Counted from the stretch's first letter, positions 15,894 to 24,878 are shown. The stretch: 64,000 nucleotides of DNA from BQOK01 sp048388525 (GCF_048388525.1 NZ_DBGCTQ010000092.1:1-64000), one strand, 5' to 3'. The notes: generated by a model not told the origin, from the letters alone. A program made the numbers and translations.

Positions 15894-16916
15894 ATGTCCA
15901 AGCGAGCGACCTTAAAAGACGTAGCCGCCAAAGCGAGGGTGAGCCCGGCCACGGTCTCCTACGTTTTAAACGGCAAGCGCACCATTTCACGGCAGACCAA
16001 GGAGCGGGTGCGCCAGGCGATCGAGGAGCTGGGCTATGTGCCCGACCTGAGCGCCCGCAGCCTTTCCAGCCGCGACTCCAAGCTTATCGGGGTGGTGGTG
16101 CCCCAAACCGAGCCGGGCAGCAAGCTGATGCTGCAGAACAATTTTTACAGCGAGATTGTGGGCAGCATCGAGTATCATGCGCGCCAGCACGGGTACCACG
16201 TGATCATCTCGGCCACCGATGTGAGCGAGAGCTACCTTACCCTGGCAAAGGAGCGCAACCTGGACGGGATCATTGTGATTGGCATGTACCCGGACGAGTT
16301 TTACCAGCAGATGAAAAAGACCCAGATCCCCATCGTGCTGATCGACAGCTACTGCAACGACCACTATTACCACAGCGTGCGCATCGACGACGCCTATGGC
16401 AGCTACCTTGCCACCCGCCATGTTTTGGAATACGGCCACAAGCGCATCGCCTTTTTCTGCGGCCTCATCAAGGAGAACGGCGTGATCAAAAAGCGGCTGA
16501 CCGGCTACCGGCAGGCGCTGGAGGAGCGGGGGATCGCCTACGACCCGGCGCTGGTGTTTGAGGGCAAGATCGACTACGAGAGCGGGGTGCAGCTGGCCCG
16601 CCAGCTGGCGCGTTCGGCCACAGAGGCCACCGCCGTGGTGGCCACCGCCGACATTTTGGCGGTTGGCGCGATGAAGGGCTTTTACGACGAGGGACTGCAC
16701 GTGCCCGACGACATCTCGATCATAGGCTTTGACGACCTGGAGCTGGCCCAATATATGACGCCCGGGCTTTCCACCATCAAACAGGAGATCCCGCTGAAGG
16801 GCGAGCGCGCGGTGGAGCTGCTGCTGGACAGCATCAACGACGAGACCCTCACAAAGCACGAGCTGGTTTTGCCGGTGAGCCTGATCACACGCGGGTCGGT
16901 AAAACGCCTTGGGTAA
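15894..16916 (+). CDS. LacI-family transcriptional regulator
   Basis: 340 residues. The N-terminal helix-turn-helix (TLKDVAAKARVSPATVSYVL) and hinge helix (SARSLSS) are textbook, followed by a periplasmic-binding-protein-like sugar sensor (about 60-340) with GIIVIGMYPDEF and SIIGFDDLELAQYMTP. It probably binds the two TCGTTTAA-type operators that flank the divergent promoters and responds to the imported glucoside or its phosphate. ATG 15894 has AAGGAAG upstream. It heads the operon that continues with the ABC transporter after a 155-bp gap. Confidence 0.95.
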   Translation: MSKRATLKDVAAKARVSPATVSYVLNGKRTISRQTKERVRQAIEELGYVPDLSARSLSSRDSKLIGVVVPQTEPGSKLMLQNNFYSEIVGSIEYHARQHGYHVIISATDVSESYLTLAKERNLDGIIVIGMYPDEFYQQMKKTQIPIVLIDSYCNDHYYHSVRIDDAYGSYLATRHVLEYGHKRIAFFCGLIKENGVIKKRLTGYRQALEERGIAYDPALVFEGKIDYESGVQLARQLARSATEATAVVATADILAVGAMKGFYDEGLHVPDDISIIGFDDLELAQYMTPGLSTIKQEIPLKGERAVELLLDSINDETLTKHELVLPVSLITRGSVKRLG

Positions 16917-17071
16917 AAAATAAAAGGGGGAATGAAAAAAGCGGCCCACACCCGCCTGGACAGCACGGTGAGCCGCGGCAAAAAACGCCACTGGAAGCAG
17001 CCTTTTTTGCTTAAATTAAGTGTAAGCGAAAAAGGCCGAAAAAGCAACCACTGAATATAAGGAGGACGACC

Positions 17072-18391
17072 ATGAAAAAACGCTTTTCCATTCTCGCAGC
17101 GATTTTGGCCTTTTCGCTTGTGTTTACCGCCTGCGGCGGCGCTCCTGCCAGCGCGCCCGCCGGCACGGCCGGCAGCTCCGGCAGCCAGACTGCTGCGCAG
17201 GCGGCCCAGGCGGAGCCGGTCACCATCACCTTTGAGCAGTTCTCCGGCTCGGGCGACAACGAAGCCTACTTACAGCAGATGATCGACGCATACACCGCCC
17301 AAAACCCGCATGTGACCATCAAGCTGCAATCTTATGGTTACGACGATTATTTTCAGCAGCTCACCGCCAAGGTATCGGGCGGGCAGGCCCCGGACGTGTT
17401 TGAACTGAACTACGAAAACTTTGTTTCCTACGCCAAAAAGGGCGCGCTGATGCCGCTGGACGAGATCATTGCCAGTCAGGGCATCGATACCGGGCGCTAC
17501 AACAAAATGGCCCTTGCGGCCTTCAACGCCGACGGCAAGCAATACGGCGTACCCAACAGCTTTTCCAACGTGGTGCTGATCTACAACAAGGACCTGTTCG
17601 ACCAGGCCAAGGCAGACTACCCCACCGACGATTGGACCTGGGAGGACGCCATGGCCGCCGCCGAAAAGATCCGCGCGTTGGGCGACGACATCTTTGGCTA
17701 CTACCACCCCATCTCCTTCAATGAGTTTTATAAAACGGTAAAACAGAACGGCGGCAGCCTGTTCAATGGGGACTACACCGAATTTACCATGACCGACCCC
17801 AAAAATGTGGAGACCCTGCAATATCTGGTGGATATGCAGCTGAAAACCAACGTGATGCCCACCCCCGCGCAGATGGGCGGCATGGGCGACTGGGATTTGT
17901 TCAAGTCCGGCCGGCTGGGCATGATCGTGACCGGCATTTGGGCCTTCCCCGATTACACCGCCAACTGCGACTTTAACTGGGACATCGCGGTGGAGCCCGG
18001 CCACACCCAAAAGGCCACCCACTTCTTCTCCAACGGCTATGTGATCTCCAAGGACAGCAAGGCAGCCGAGGAGGCGGCCAAGTTCATCGCCTTTATCTCG
18101 TCCGACAAGGAGGCCACTCAGATCCGCCTGGACGCCGCCTGGGAGCTGCCCCCGGTGATCGATGAAGCCATCATCAGCCAGTACAAGGCCGTTACCCCAC
18201 CCGACAACCGGGAGGCCGTGTTCAAGAGCCTGGACTACCTGGTGACCCCGCCGGTGATCACCCAATTTGCCGAATTGCAGGACATTGTGGGCCGCCATTT
18301 GAGCGAGGCGGCCGCGGGCACCGTGACCCCCGAAGAGGCCCTGCAGAACATGCAGGCCGAGTGCGAGAGCAAGATCGATCTGAGCAAATAA
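17072..18391 (+). CDS. Sugar ABC transporter solute-binding lipoprotein
   Basis: 439 residues. A KKRF start and hydrophobic stretch lead to the lipobox region LVFTACGG (lipidated Cys near residue 19), then an Ala/Ser/Gln linker and a family 1 solute-binding fold (TITFEQFSGSGDNEAYLQQM at the start of the mature domain; VMPTPAQMGGMGDWDLFKSG in the second lobe). It captures an oligosaccharide outside the membrane for the two permeases that follow. AAGGAGG lies just ahead of ATG 17072. A stable hairpin separates it from the permease genes, which would raise its expression relative to them. Confidence 0.95.
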   Translation: MKKRFSILAAILAFSLVFTACGGAPASAPAGTAGSSGSQTAAQAAQAEPVTITFEQFSGSGDNEAYLQQMIDAYTAQNPHVTIKLQSYGYDDYFQQLTAKVSGGQAPDVFELNYENFVSYAKKGALMPLDEIIASQGIDTGRYNKMALAAFNADGKQYGVPNSFSNVVLIYNKDLFDQAKADYPTDDWTWEDAMAAAEKIRALGDDIFGYYHPISFNEFYKTVKQNGGSLFNGDYTEFTMTDPKNVETLQYLVDMQLKTNVMPTPAQMGGMGDWDLFKSGRLGMIVTGIWAFPDYTANCDFNWDIAVEPGHTQKATHFFSNGYVISKDSKAAEEAAKFIAFISSDKEATQIRLDAAWELPPVIDEAIISQYKAVTPPDNREAVFKSLDYLVTPPVITQFAELQDIVGRHLSEAAAGTVTPEEALQNMQAECESKIDLSK

Positions 18392-18403
18392 GCGACCCAC
18401 AGG

Positions 18404-18432
18404 GGAGGGCAGGCGGCGCCTGCCCTCCTTTT
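18404..18432 (+). terminator. Partial terminator between binding protein and permease genes
   Basis: GGAGGGCAGGC/GCCTGCCCTCC stem with a 3-nt loop and only four T residues, placed just before the permease SD. Short T tract and context suggest attenuation or mRNA 3'-end protection, not a full stop. Confidence 0.75.
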
Positions 18433-18450
18433 AAGAAGGAGGAACCGCCG

Positions 18451-19371
18451 GTGAAACATTCCCGCCAGGCAGGCTGGAAAATCGCCCTGCCCTTTTTGGC
18501 TCCCAGCCTTGTCGGCTTTGCGGTGTTCAGCATTCTGCCCATGATCACCCTGTTGGGCATCAGCGTTACCGATTGGGACGGCCTCAGTGAGCTTACCCTG
18601 TTTTCGGATTTTTCCGGTTTTATGGGGCGGTTTTTCGTGGGGCTGAAAAACTATATGGAAATATTTACCACAAAAGAATTGTATCAGGTGCTGGGAAACA
18701 CCCTGGGCTTTGTGGCGCTTTACATACCCCTTATGCTTTTGGCCGCCCTGGCAGTGGCCCTGGTGCTGAGCAGCAAGGTGCGGGGCGTGGGCTTTTTCCG
18801 GGTGGTGTATTACATCCCGGTGATCACCTCCTGGGTGGCGGGTTCGCTGATCTGGAAATGGGTCCTCAGCCCGGAATACGGCATCATCAACGAAATTTTG
18901 CGGGTCTTTGGCATCCAGGGGCCCAGCTGGCTGCAAAGCCCGGTGTGGGCCATGCCGGCCATCGTGCTGGCCTCGGTGTGGAAGGACATGGGCTATTTTG
19001 GCCTGATGCTGATGGCCGGCCTGCAAAGCATCGACCAGGGGTACTACGAGGCCGCCCAGATCGACGGGGCGGGCAAGCTGAAGCAGTTTTTCCGCATCAC
19101 CCTGCCGCTGCTCACCCCCACCCTGTTCTTTGTAATGATTATCAGCCTGATCTCCTCGTTCCAGCTGTTTCCCCAGGTGATGATCATGACGCCGGACGGC
19201 GGCCCCTCCGGGGCCACCATGGTGATGGTGGAGCGCATTTACAAATACGGCTTCAAATATTACGAGATGGGCTACGCCTCGGCCTACAGCTGGGTGCTGT
19301 TCGTGATCCTGCTGGCGCTTACCGGCGTGCAGATGAAGCTTCAAAACAAGTGGGTGAACTATGATGAATGA
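18451..19371 (+). CDS. Sugar ABC transporter permease (MalF type)
   Basis: 306 residues, six predicted transmembrane helices. The EAA cytoplasmic loop that contacts the ATPase is present as YYEAAQIDGAGKLKQFFRIT followed by LPLLTPTLFF. GTG 18451 is chosen because AAGGAGG lies upstream at 18436-18442; the frame is open further upstream but runs through the hairpin and the end of the previous gene. Works with the next permease and the binding lipoprotein; no ATPase gene is in the cluster. Confidence 0.95.
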   Translation: MKHSRQAGWKIALPFLAPSLVGFAVFSILPMITLLGISVTDWDGLSELTLFSDFSGFMGRFFVGLKNYMEIFTTKELYQVLGNTLGFVALYIPLMLLAALAVALVLSSKVRGVGFFRVVYYIPVITSWVAGSLIWKWVLSPEYGIINEILRVFGIQGPSWLQSPVWAMPAIVLASVWKDMGYFGLMLMAGLQSIDQGYYEAAQIDGAGKLKQFFRITLPLLTPTLFFVMIISLISSFQLFPQVMIMTPDGGPSGATMVMVERIYKYGFKYYEMGYASAYSWVLFVILLALTGVQMKLQNKWVNYDE

Positions 19372-20203
19372 AAGCTTGAAGGCCCGCAGGATCGCGGGAA
19401 AGGCGTGCTTTTACCTGTTTGCGCTGCTGATCGCCTTTGTTGTGTGCGTGCCGTTTTTCTGGATGCTGGTGACCAGCCTCAAGAGCCGGGGCGCGATCAT
19501 GAGCGTCCCGGTGGAGTGGCTGCCCAAAGAGCCCACGCTGGAAGCTTACAGAAAGCTTTTTTCGCTGCCGGGGTTTGCCGGCTCGGTGTTCAACAGCTTT
19601 TATCTTTCGGTAGTGTGCACTGTGGTGCGGCTGGTCTGCGCCGCCATGGCCGCCTTTGCACTGACCAAGATCAGCTTTAAGGGGCGGGAGCTCACCTTCA
19701 AAATCTATGTGACGGCCCTGATGATCCCGGTGCAGATCACCTTTATCCCCCTGTTCATCGTGATGACCAAGCTGCACCTGACCAACAGCCTCAACGCTTT
19801 TTTGATGCTGCAGCTGTTCAACGCCTTTGCCATTTTTATGCTGCGCCAGCGCATGATGACCATCAACAATGCCTACATTGAGGCGGCGGTGATCGACGGG
19901 GCCAGCATGTGGAAGATCTTTTACAGGATCATGATGCCCCTGTGCTCGGGCACCCTGGCCACCCTGGCCATTCTGGCCTTTATGGACCTGTGGAACGACT
20001 ACCTGCTGCCGCTGGTGCTGCTGACCGACCGGGCCAAATACACCCTGCCACTGCTGTTGAGCACCCTTTCCGGCCAATACAAAAACCAGTACAACCTGAT
20101 GATGGCCGGATCGCTGGTGTCGATCCTGCCCATCCTGGCGGTGTATATCTGCGCGCAGAAATATTTTAAGGAGGGCCTCACCGTGGGCGGTGTAAAGGGC
20201 TGA
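19361..20203 (+). CDS. Sugar ABC transporter permease (MalG type)
   Basis: 280 residues, six transmembrane helices. The EAA loop reads YIEAAVIDGASMWKIFYRIM, followed by MPLCSGTLATLAIL. The start (ATG 19361 or 19364) overlaps the stop of the preceding permease, typical for the MalF/MalG pair. The C-terminus ends QKYFKEGLTVGGVKG, the usual tail of this subfamily. Confidence 0.95.
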   Translation: MMNESLKARRIAGKACFYLFALLIAFVVCVPFFWMLVTSLKSRGAIMSVPVEWLPKEPTLEAYRKLFSLPGFAGSVFNSFYLSVVCTVVRLVCAAMAAFALTKISFKGRELTFKIYVTALMIPVQITFIPLFIVMTKLHLTNSLNAFLMLQLFNAFAIFMLRQRMMTINNAYIEAAVIDGASMWKIFYRIMMPLCSGTLATLAILAFMDLWNDYLLPLVLLTDRAKYTLPLLLSTLSGQYKNQYNLMMAGSLVSILPILAVYICAQKYFKEGLTVGGVKG

Positions 20204-20211
20204 GGAGTATG

Positions 20212-22203
20212 ATGCAAGTGATCGATTTCAGCAGCACAAACGACCGGTTTGAACTGCCGCTGGCCGGGCAGACCGCCCGGTTTTTGTGGCGGCGGAACGG
20301 GGAAGAGGCGCAGCTTACGGTGCGGCTTGCCTACGCCGCAGCCTACGGCATGGGCGAAAAATTCAACGCCCTGAACCAGAAGGGCCGGGTGGCGGTGAAC
20401 CAGGTGGAGGAAAAATTCTGCTGCCAGGGCGGGAAAACCTATTGCCCCGCGCCCTTTTTCTTTACCGACAGCGGCCTTGGCCTGTACGTGGCCACCGACC
20501 GGCGCACCGTGTTCGACTTCAGCGGCGGGGAGATCGTGATCACCCTGCCCGCCGGCGCGCCGGTGTATGTGGGGGCGGGCAGCCCCCGGCAGCTGGTGGG
20601 CGAGTACATGCGCCTGTTCGGGCCGGCAAAGCTGCCCCCGAAGTGGGCCTTTGGCCCCTGGATCTCGGCCAACCACTGGAGCACCCAGAGCCAGGTGGAG
20701 GAGCAGATCGGCAGGCTGGCAGAGCACGGTTACCCCGCCACCGTTCTGGTGGTGGAGGCATGGAGCGACGAGGCGACCTTTTATGCGTGGAACGGGGCGC
20801 GGTACGCCGCCGTGCCGGGCGGCGGGGCTCTGCGCTGTGAGGATATGGACTTCAGCCAGAGCCGCCAGTGGCCGGACCCCAAAGCCATGATCCGGCGGCT
20901 GCACGGCGCGGGGCTGCACCTGGTGCTGTGGCAGATCCCGGTGTACAAAAAGCAGGGGCCGGACCAGGCGCCCTGCCCCCAGAACGAGCTGGACCGGGCC
21001 GACGCGGCCGCCCGGGGCCTGTGTGTGAAAAATGCCGACGGCACGCCCTACACCATCCCCGAGGGCAACTGGTTTGCCGGCTCGATGATCCCGGACTTCA
21101 CAAACCCCGACACCGTGAAAAGCTGGTTTGGCAAGCGGCAGTATCTCTTGGACATGGGCGTGGACGGCTTTAAGACCGACGGGGGCGAGTTTATCTACCG
21201 GCCGGACCTGACCTTTGCCGACGGCGCCACCGGCCGGGAGGGCAAAAACCGCTACGCCCGCGACTACACCGCGGCCTACAGCCGCTTTTTGGGCGGGCAG
21301 CGGGTGCTGTTCAGCCGGGCGGGCTGGGCGGGCCAGCACACCGTGCCCTGCCACTGGGGCGGCGACCAGCAATCCACAAACGAGGAGCTGGCGCACGCCC
21401 TGACCGCCGGGCTTTCGGCGGCCATGAGCGGCATCCCCTTTTGGGGCTTTGACATCGCGGGGTTTGCCGGGCCGCTGCCCACCCCCGACCTTTACCGCCG
21501 GGCCACCCAGCTGGCCTGCTTTTGCCCCATCATGCAGTGGCACTCGGAGCCGGACGGGGGGCAGTTCAAGGAGCTGATGCCCGGCGCCGAGGGCAACAAC
21601 GAGCGCAGCCCCTGGAACCTGGCCGCCGCCTGGGGCGAGCCGGATTTGGTGGACGAGCTGCGCTTTTGGCACCGCCTGCGCATGAACCTGATCCCCTATT
21701 TATACAGTACGGCCTTGGACTGCGCAGTGCAAAACCAGCCCATGCTGCGGCCGCTGGCCTACCTGTGGCCCCAAAGGCCCGAGGCGGTGGCCCACTGGGA
21801 CGAGTTCATGCTGGGGGAGAGCCTGCTGGTGGCGCCGCTGCTGGGGGAAAACCAGACCCGGCGCCCCGTGTGGCTGCCGGAGGGGGACTGGTACGAGCTG
21901 TTTAGCGGCGGGCGCTTTGCGGGGCTGCAAACCATCCTGGCGGGCAGCGCCGAGCGGCTGCCGGTGTTTGTAAAAGGCGGGCAGGGCGTGGCGTTAAACC
22001 TGGATGAGAGCCTTTCGCTGGGAAGCCCGGTGGGCAACCGGGTGGAGGGGTATGATCACCTGTGCTTTTTGCTGGCGGGCCCCGAGGGCAGTTGCCATTT
22101 TGCCGACGAGACGGGCGGTGCGCTCACCCTGCGCTGGCAGGACGGCCGGGTGACCGCCGAGGGGAGCGCAGGCACCCCTTACACCTTTAAAATACTTGGG
22201 TAA
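20212..22203 (+). CDS. Glycoside hydrolase family 31 alpha-glucosidase-type enzyme
   Basis: 663 residues. N-terminal beta-sandwich, then a (beta/alpha)8 barrel with the nucleophile Asp in GVDGFKTDGGEF (near residue 323) and the acid/base Asp in CHWGGDQQSTNEEL. PFWGFDIAGFAGP and a C-terminal sandwich follow. GH31 enzymes release alpha-linked glucose, xylose or related sugars from the non-reducing end. No signal peptide, so cytoplasmic. ATG 20209 and 20212 are adjacent; 20212 has the better, still short, distance from GAGGAG. Part of the LacI-regulated operon. Confidence 0.9.
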   Translation: MQVIDFSSTNDRFELPLAGQTARFLWRRNGEEAQLTVRLAYAAAYGMGEKFNALNQKGRVAVNQVEEKFCCQGGKTYCPAPFFFTDSGLGLYVATDRRTVFDFSGGEIVITLPAGAPVYVGAGSPRQLVGEYMRLFGPAKLPPKWAFGPWISANHWSTQSQVEEQIGRLAEHGYPATVLVVEAWSDEATFYAWNGARYAAVPGGGALRCEDMDFSQSRQWPDPKAMIRRLHGAGLHLVLWQIPVYKKQGPDQAPCPQNELDRADAAARGLCVKNADGTPYTIPEGNWFAGSMIPDFTNPDTVKSWFGKRQYLLDMGVDGFKTDGGEFIYRPDLTFADGATGREGKNRYARDYTAAYSRFLGGQRVLFSRAGWAGQHTVPCHWGGDQQSTNEELAHALTAGLSAAMSGIPFWGFDIAGFAGPLPTPDLYRRATQLACFCPIMQWHSEPDGGQFKELMPGAEGNNERSPWNLAAAWGEPDLVDELRFWHRLRMNLIPYLYSTALDCAVQNQPMLRPLAYLWPQRPEAVAHWDEFMLGESLLVAPLLGENQTRRPVWLPEGDWYELFSGGRFAGLQTILAGSAERLPVFVKGGQGVALNLDESLSLGSPVGNRVEGYDHLCFLLAGPEGSCHFADETGGALTLRWQDGRVTAEGSAGTPYTFKILG

Positions 22204-22210
22204 CACAAAA

Positions 22211-22237
22211 AAAGGCCGCCCGCAGGCGGCCTTTTTT
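22211..22237 (+). terminator. Terminator between GH31 and pgmB
   Basis: AAAGGCCGCC/GGCGGCCTTT stem with CGCA loop and a six-T tract. Some readthrough must be assumed if pgmB shares the operon promoter, as no separate promoter is seen. Confidence 0.85.
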
Positions 22238-22253
22238 ACGGGAGGGAGTTTTT

Positions 22254-22919
22254 ATGAAAGGGATCATTTTTGATCTGGACGGTGTGATCTGCCGCACCGA
22301 CGAATATCACTACCAGGCCTGGAAACAGCTGGCCGACCGACTGGGCATCCCCTTTGACGCGGCGGTGAACCACCGGCTGCGGGGGGTGAGCCGGGCCGAG
22401 AGCCTGAACATCCTGCTGGAAAGGAGTAGCGCGGCCTACAGCGAGCCGGAAAAACAGGCCCTGGCCGACCAAAAAAACCGGGCTTACTGCAAGCTGCTGC
22501 AAGCGATGAGCCCGGCCGATCTGCCCCAAGAGGTAAAACAAACGCTGCAGGCCCTGCGGGCCCGGGGCCTGCGGCTGGCGATCGGTTCCTCCAGCAAAAA
22601 CGCGCCGCTTATTTTACAGCGGCTGGGGCTGGAGCGCTTTTTTGACGCGGTGGCGGACGGCGCCCAGATCGCCCGCTCGAAGCCCGACCCGGAGGTGTTT
22701 TTGCTGGCGGCCCGAAAGCTTGGGCTCGCCCCCGCCGACTGCCTGGTGGTGGAGGACGCCCAGACCGGCATCCGGGCCGCAAAGGCCGGGGGATTTGCTG
22801 CCGCGGCCCTGGGCGACGCCTGCAAAAGCCCGGAGGCCGATTTTGCGCTGACGGATTTCCGGGAGCTGCTGGCGCTGGTGGGGGAGGCGCAGGGGCCGGC
22901 GACGGCGCACTTGAATTGA
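22254..22919 (+). CDS. pgmB: Beta-phosphoglucomutase
   Basis: 221 residues, HAD superfamily subclass I. It converts beta-glucose 1-phosphate to glucose 6-phosphate. The nucleophile and acid/base are Asp7 and Asp9 in IIFDLDGVICRTDEYHY, followed by a helical cap with LRGVSRAESLNILL typical of PgmB, motif II IGSSSKN, Lys in RSKPDPEVF and motif IV VVEDAQTGI. GGGAGGG lies upstream of ATG 22254. The presence of a GH65 gene in the same regulon gives the source of its substrate. Confidence 0.92.
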   Translation: MKGIIFDLDGVICRTDEYHYQAWKQLADRLGIPFDAAVNHRLRGVSRAESLNILLERSSAAYSEPEKQALADQKNRAYCKLLQAMSPADLPQEVKQTLQALRARGLRLAIGSSSKNAPLILQRLGLERFFDAVADGAQIARSKPDPEVFLLAARKLGLAPADCLVVEDAQTGIRAAKAGGFAAAALGDACKSPEADFALTDFRELLALVGEAQGPATAHLN

Positions 22920-22939
22920 AAGGCGGCGTGTGATATACT
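22911..22939 (+). promoter_or_regulatory. Promoter of ruvX
   Basis: TTGAAT (22911-22916), 17-nt spacer, TATACT (22934-22939), overlapping the end of pgmB. Confidence 0.75.
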
Positions 22940-23009
22940 CAACCACACAGAGAAAGTGGGCCGCCGCGGCGCGCGGAGCCCGCTTGGCACAGGTGGAGGA
23001 GCAGGCGAT

Positions 23010-23438
23010 ATGAAGATCATGGCAGTGGATTACGGCGACGCGCGCACGGGCCTGGCGGTGTGTGACCGCACGGAATTTTTGGCCAGCCCGGTGGGCCAGA
23101 TCGAGGAGAAAAGCATGGCCAAGGTGGCGGAAAAGATCATCTACGCCAGCCGGGAATTCGAGGTGGGGATGATCGTGATCGGGCTGCCCAGAAATATGGA
23201 CGGCACCGAGGGCGCCCGCGCGGAAAAGACCCGCAAGCTGGGGAAGCTGGTGGAGCTGGGGGCCAGCGTGCCCATCCGCTTTTGGGACGAACGCCGCAGC
23301 ACCGTTACGGCGGCGGCGCAGTTGACCGAGGCGGGCACCTTTGGCAAAAAGCGCAAACAAAAGCTGGACGCGGTGAGCGCGGCGGTGATTTTGGAAAGCT
23401 TTTTGGCCTGGCGCAAGAACCACCCGGAGGAAAACTAA
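23010..23438 (+). CDS. ruvX: Putative pre-16S rRNA nuclease / Holliday junction resolvase YqgF
   Basis: 142 residues. RNase H-like fold with the catalytic Asp in MAVDYGDARTGLAV, the conserved IGLPRNMDGTEG loop, DERRSTVTA and the final Asp in KLDAVSAAVIL. The family processes the 5' end of 16S rRNA in some bacteria and is essential in several. ATG 23010 has GGAGGA 9 nt upstream. It has its own promoter and ends at a bidirectional terminator. Confidence 0.93.
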   Translation: MKIMAVDYGDARTGLAVCDRTEFLASPVGQIEEKSMAKVAEKIIYASREFEVGMIVIGLPRNMDGTEGARAEKTRKLGKLVELGASVPIRFWDERRSTVTAAAQLTEAGTFGKKRKQKLDAVSAAVILESFLAWRKNHPEEN

Positions 23439-23440
23439 AA

Positions 23441-23486
23441 AAGCAGGGAGGGCCGCCCCATCCGGGGCGGCCCTCCCTGCTTTTTT
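23441..23486. terminator. Bidirectional terminator between ruvX and the CLC gene
   Basis: 19-bp perfect stem starting AAGCAGGGAGGGCCGCCCC, with A and T runs on opposite flanks, between convergent genes. Confidence 0.95.
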
Positions 23487-23497
23487 GCCGCGAAAGC

Positions 23498-24778
23498 TCA
23501 GCTTTCCCGCGGCCGATGGTCCAGCTTGGAGAACATGATGGTCTGGCTGGAATAAAGGCTGGAATAGCCGCTGAGCAGGTAGCTCACCGCGCACACCAAC
23601 AGGTAGAGCAGAAGAGGCTCTGCGCCGAACAGCTCGATGCCCAGGGCAATGCTGGCAAAGGGGCAGTTGGTGACCGCGCAGAAGGTGGCCACCAGAGCCA
23701 GGGCGGCGGCAAGGCCCGGGTCGAGGCCCAGCAGAGGGCCCACCAGGCAGCCGAAGGTGGAGCCGATAAAGAAGGTGGGCACGATCTCGCCGCCGCGGAA
23801 GCCGCACCCCAGGGTCACGCCGGTGAGCAGCAGCTTGAACACAAACGCCAGGGGGTGGGCCAGCACACCTTCGGTAATGGCGGCTTCGATCACGCTCATG
23901 CCCGCGCCGTTGTAATCCCGGGTGCCGAACACAAGGGTGAGCAGAATGATGAGCCCCGCGCCCACCAGAATGCGGGCGTACTGATTTTTCAGGTGGGTCT
24001 GGTACAGGTGGCTCGACAGGTGCATCACCGTGCAGAACAGGATCCCCACCAGCGCGCAGCCCACGCCCAGCAGCATGGCCCGCCAGGAGTTGCCCCAGCT
24101 CAGGGCGGCCGGGGCATGGATCACAAAGCGCTCGGGCGTGGTGCCCAGCAAAAGGGCCGTGCCGTAGGCCACCAGGCTTGAAAGGGTGCAGGGCAGCAGG
24201 GCCGCGTGATAGATCACCCCCACGCAGATGACCTCGATGCTGAAGATGGAGGCGGTGAGGGGGGTGCCGAACAGCGCGCTGAACACGCCGCTCATGCCTG
24301 CCAGCACCATGAAATGCTGGCTCGCCTGGTTGAGACGCAGCTTTTCGCCCAGCCAGCCGCCCATGCTGCCGCCGATCTGCAGGGCCGCGCCCTCGCGGCC
24401 CGCGCTGCCGCCCAGCAGGTGTGTGATAAACGTGGCCATAATGATCAGGGGGGTGAGGCGCAGCGGCGCGCGCTTGCCCTCGCGGGCGCTCTCGATCACC
24501 GCGTTGGTGCCGCGATCGGTGCTCATGCGGCAGATCTCGTATACGAAAACGATCACTACGCCGCCCACCGGCAGCAGGTATAAAAGCCAGGGGTGGGCCA
24601 GGCGCGTGTCGGTGGCCCAGCGCACCATGTGGAAAAACACGGCCCCCACCAGGCCGCACAAAAAGCCCATCAGGCTGGAACAGACGACCCAGCGCAGGAA
24701 CGTTTCGCTGTAGGGGAACAGCGCCTCGGCAAAATTCTGCCGTATCTTGTTGCGATACTCTGTCAAAACAGGTTGCAC
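23498..24778 (-). CDS. CLC-family anion transporter, fluoride-type (CLC-F/EriC-F)
   Basis: About 426 residues with 10-12 hydrophobic helices. CLC motifs are GGSAGREGAALQIGGSMG, GFRGGEIVPTFFIGSTFG and TNCPFASIALGIELFG. The chloride-selecting GSGIP is replaced by RGTNAVIE, and the last motif reads NCPFASIALGIELFG; both are patterns I associate with fluoride/proton antiporters, not chloride channels. The first start, GTG 24778, touches the SD (AAGGAG); the in-frame TTG at 24766 has better spacing. It would export fluoride, but no fluoride riboswitch is visible in the short leader. Confidence 0.75.
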   Translation of the reverse strand: MQPVLTEYRNKIRQNFAEALFPYSETFLRWVVCSSLMGFLCGLVGAVFFHMVRWATDTRLAHPWLLYLLPVGGVVIVFVYEICRMSTDRGTNAVIESAREGKRAPLRLTPLIIMATFITHLLGGSAGREGAALQIGGSMGGWLGEKLRLNQASQHFMVLAGMSGVFSALFGTPLTASIFSIEVICVGVIYHAALLPCTLSSLVAYGTALLLGTTPERFVIHAPAALSWGNSWRAMLLGVGCALVGILFCTVMHLSSHLYQTHLKNQYARILVGAGLIILLTLVFGTRDYNGAGMSVIEAAITEGVLAHPLAFVFKLLLTGVTLGCGFRGGEIVPTFFIGSTFGCLVGPLLGLDPGLAAALALVATFCAVTNCPFASIALGIELFGAEPLLLYLLVCAVSYLLSGYSSLYSSQTIMFSKLDHRPRES

Positions 24779-24816
24779 TCCTTAGAATATGAAGTTTCCG
24801 TGAACACACGTATAGC

Positions 24817-24844
24817 ATTATAGCACGCGGGGCGGGGCAGTCAA
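24817..24844 (-). promoter_or_regulatory. Promoter of the CLC gene
   Basis: Minus strand TTGACT (complement of 24839-24844), 16-nt spacer, TGC-TATAAT (complement of 24817-24822). The leader to the start codon is only about 35-45 nt. Confidence 0.85.
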
Positions 24845-24849
24845 GGAAT

Positions 24850-24878
24850 TTGAAATAAAAAGGAAAACGTGGTACAAT
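24850..24878 (+). promoter_or_regulatory. Promoter of the DUF1836 gene
   Basis: TTGAAA (24850-24855), 17-nt spacer, TACAAT (24873-24878). Its -35 lies back to back with the CLC promoter. Confidence 0.8.

Noticed and set aside
16932..17054. 40-codon frame between the LacI gene and the binding-protein gene
   Set aside because: AGGGGG is only one nucleotide from its ATG and the composition is not protein-like beyond basic residues; kept as unlikely.
24779..24840. Fluoride (crcB) riboswitch ahead of the CLC gene
   Set aside because: The leader is too short and lacks the expected pseudoknot sequence.
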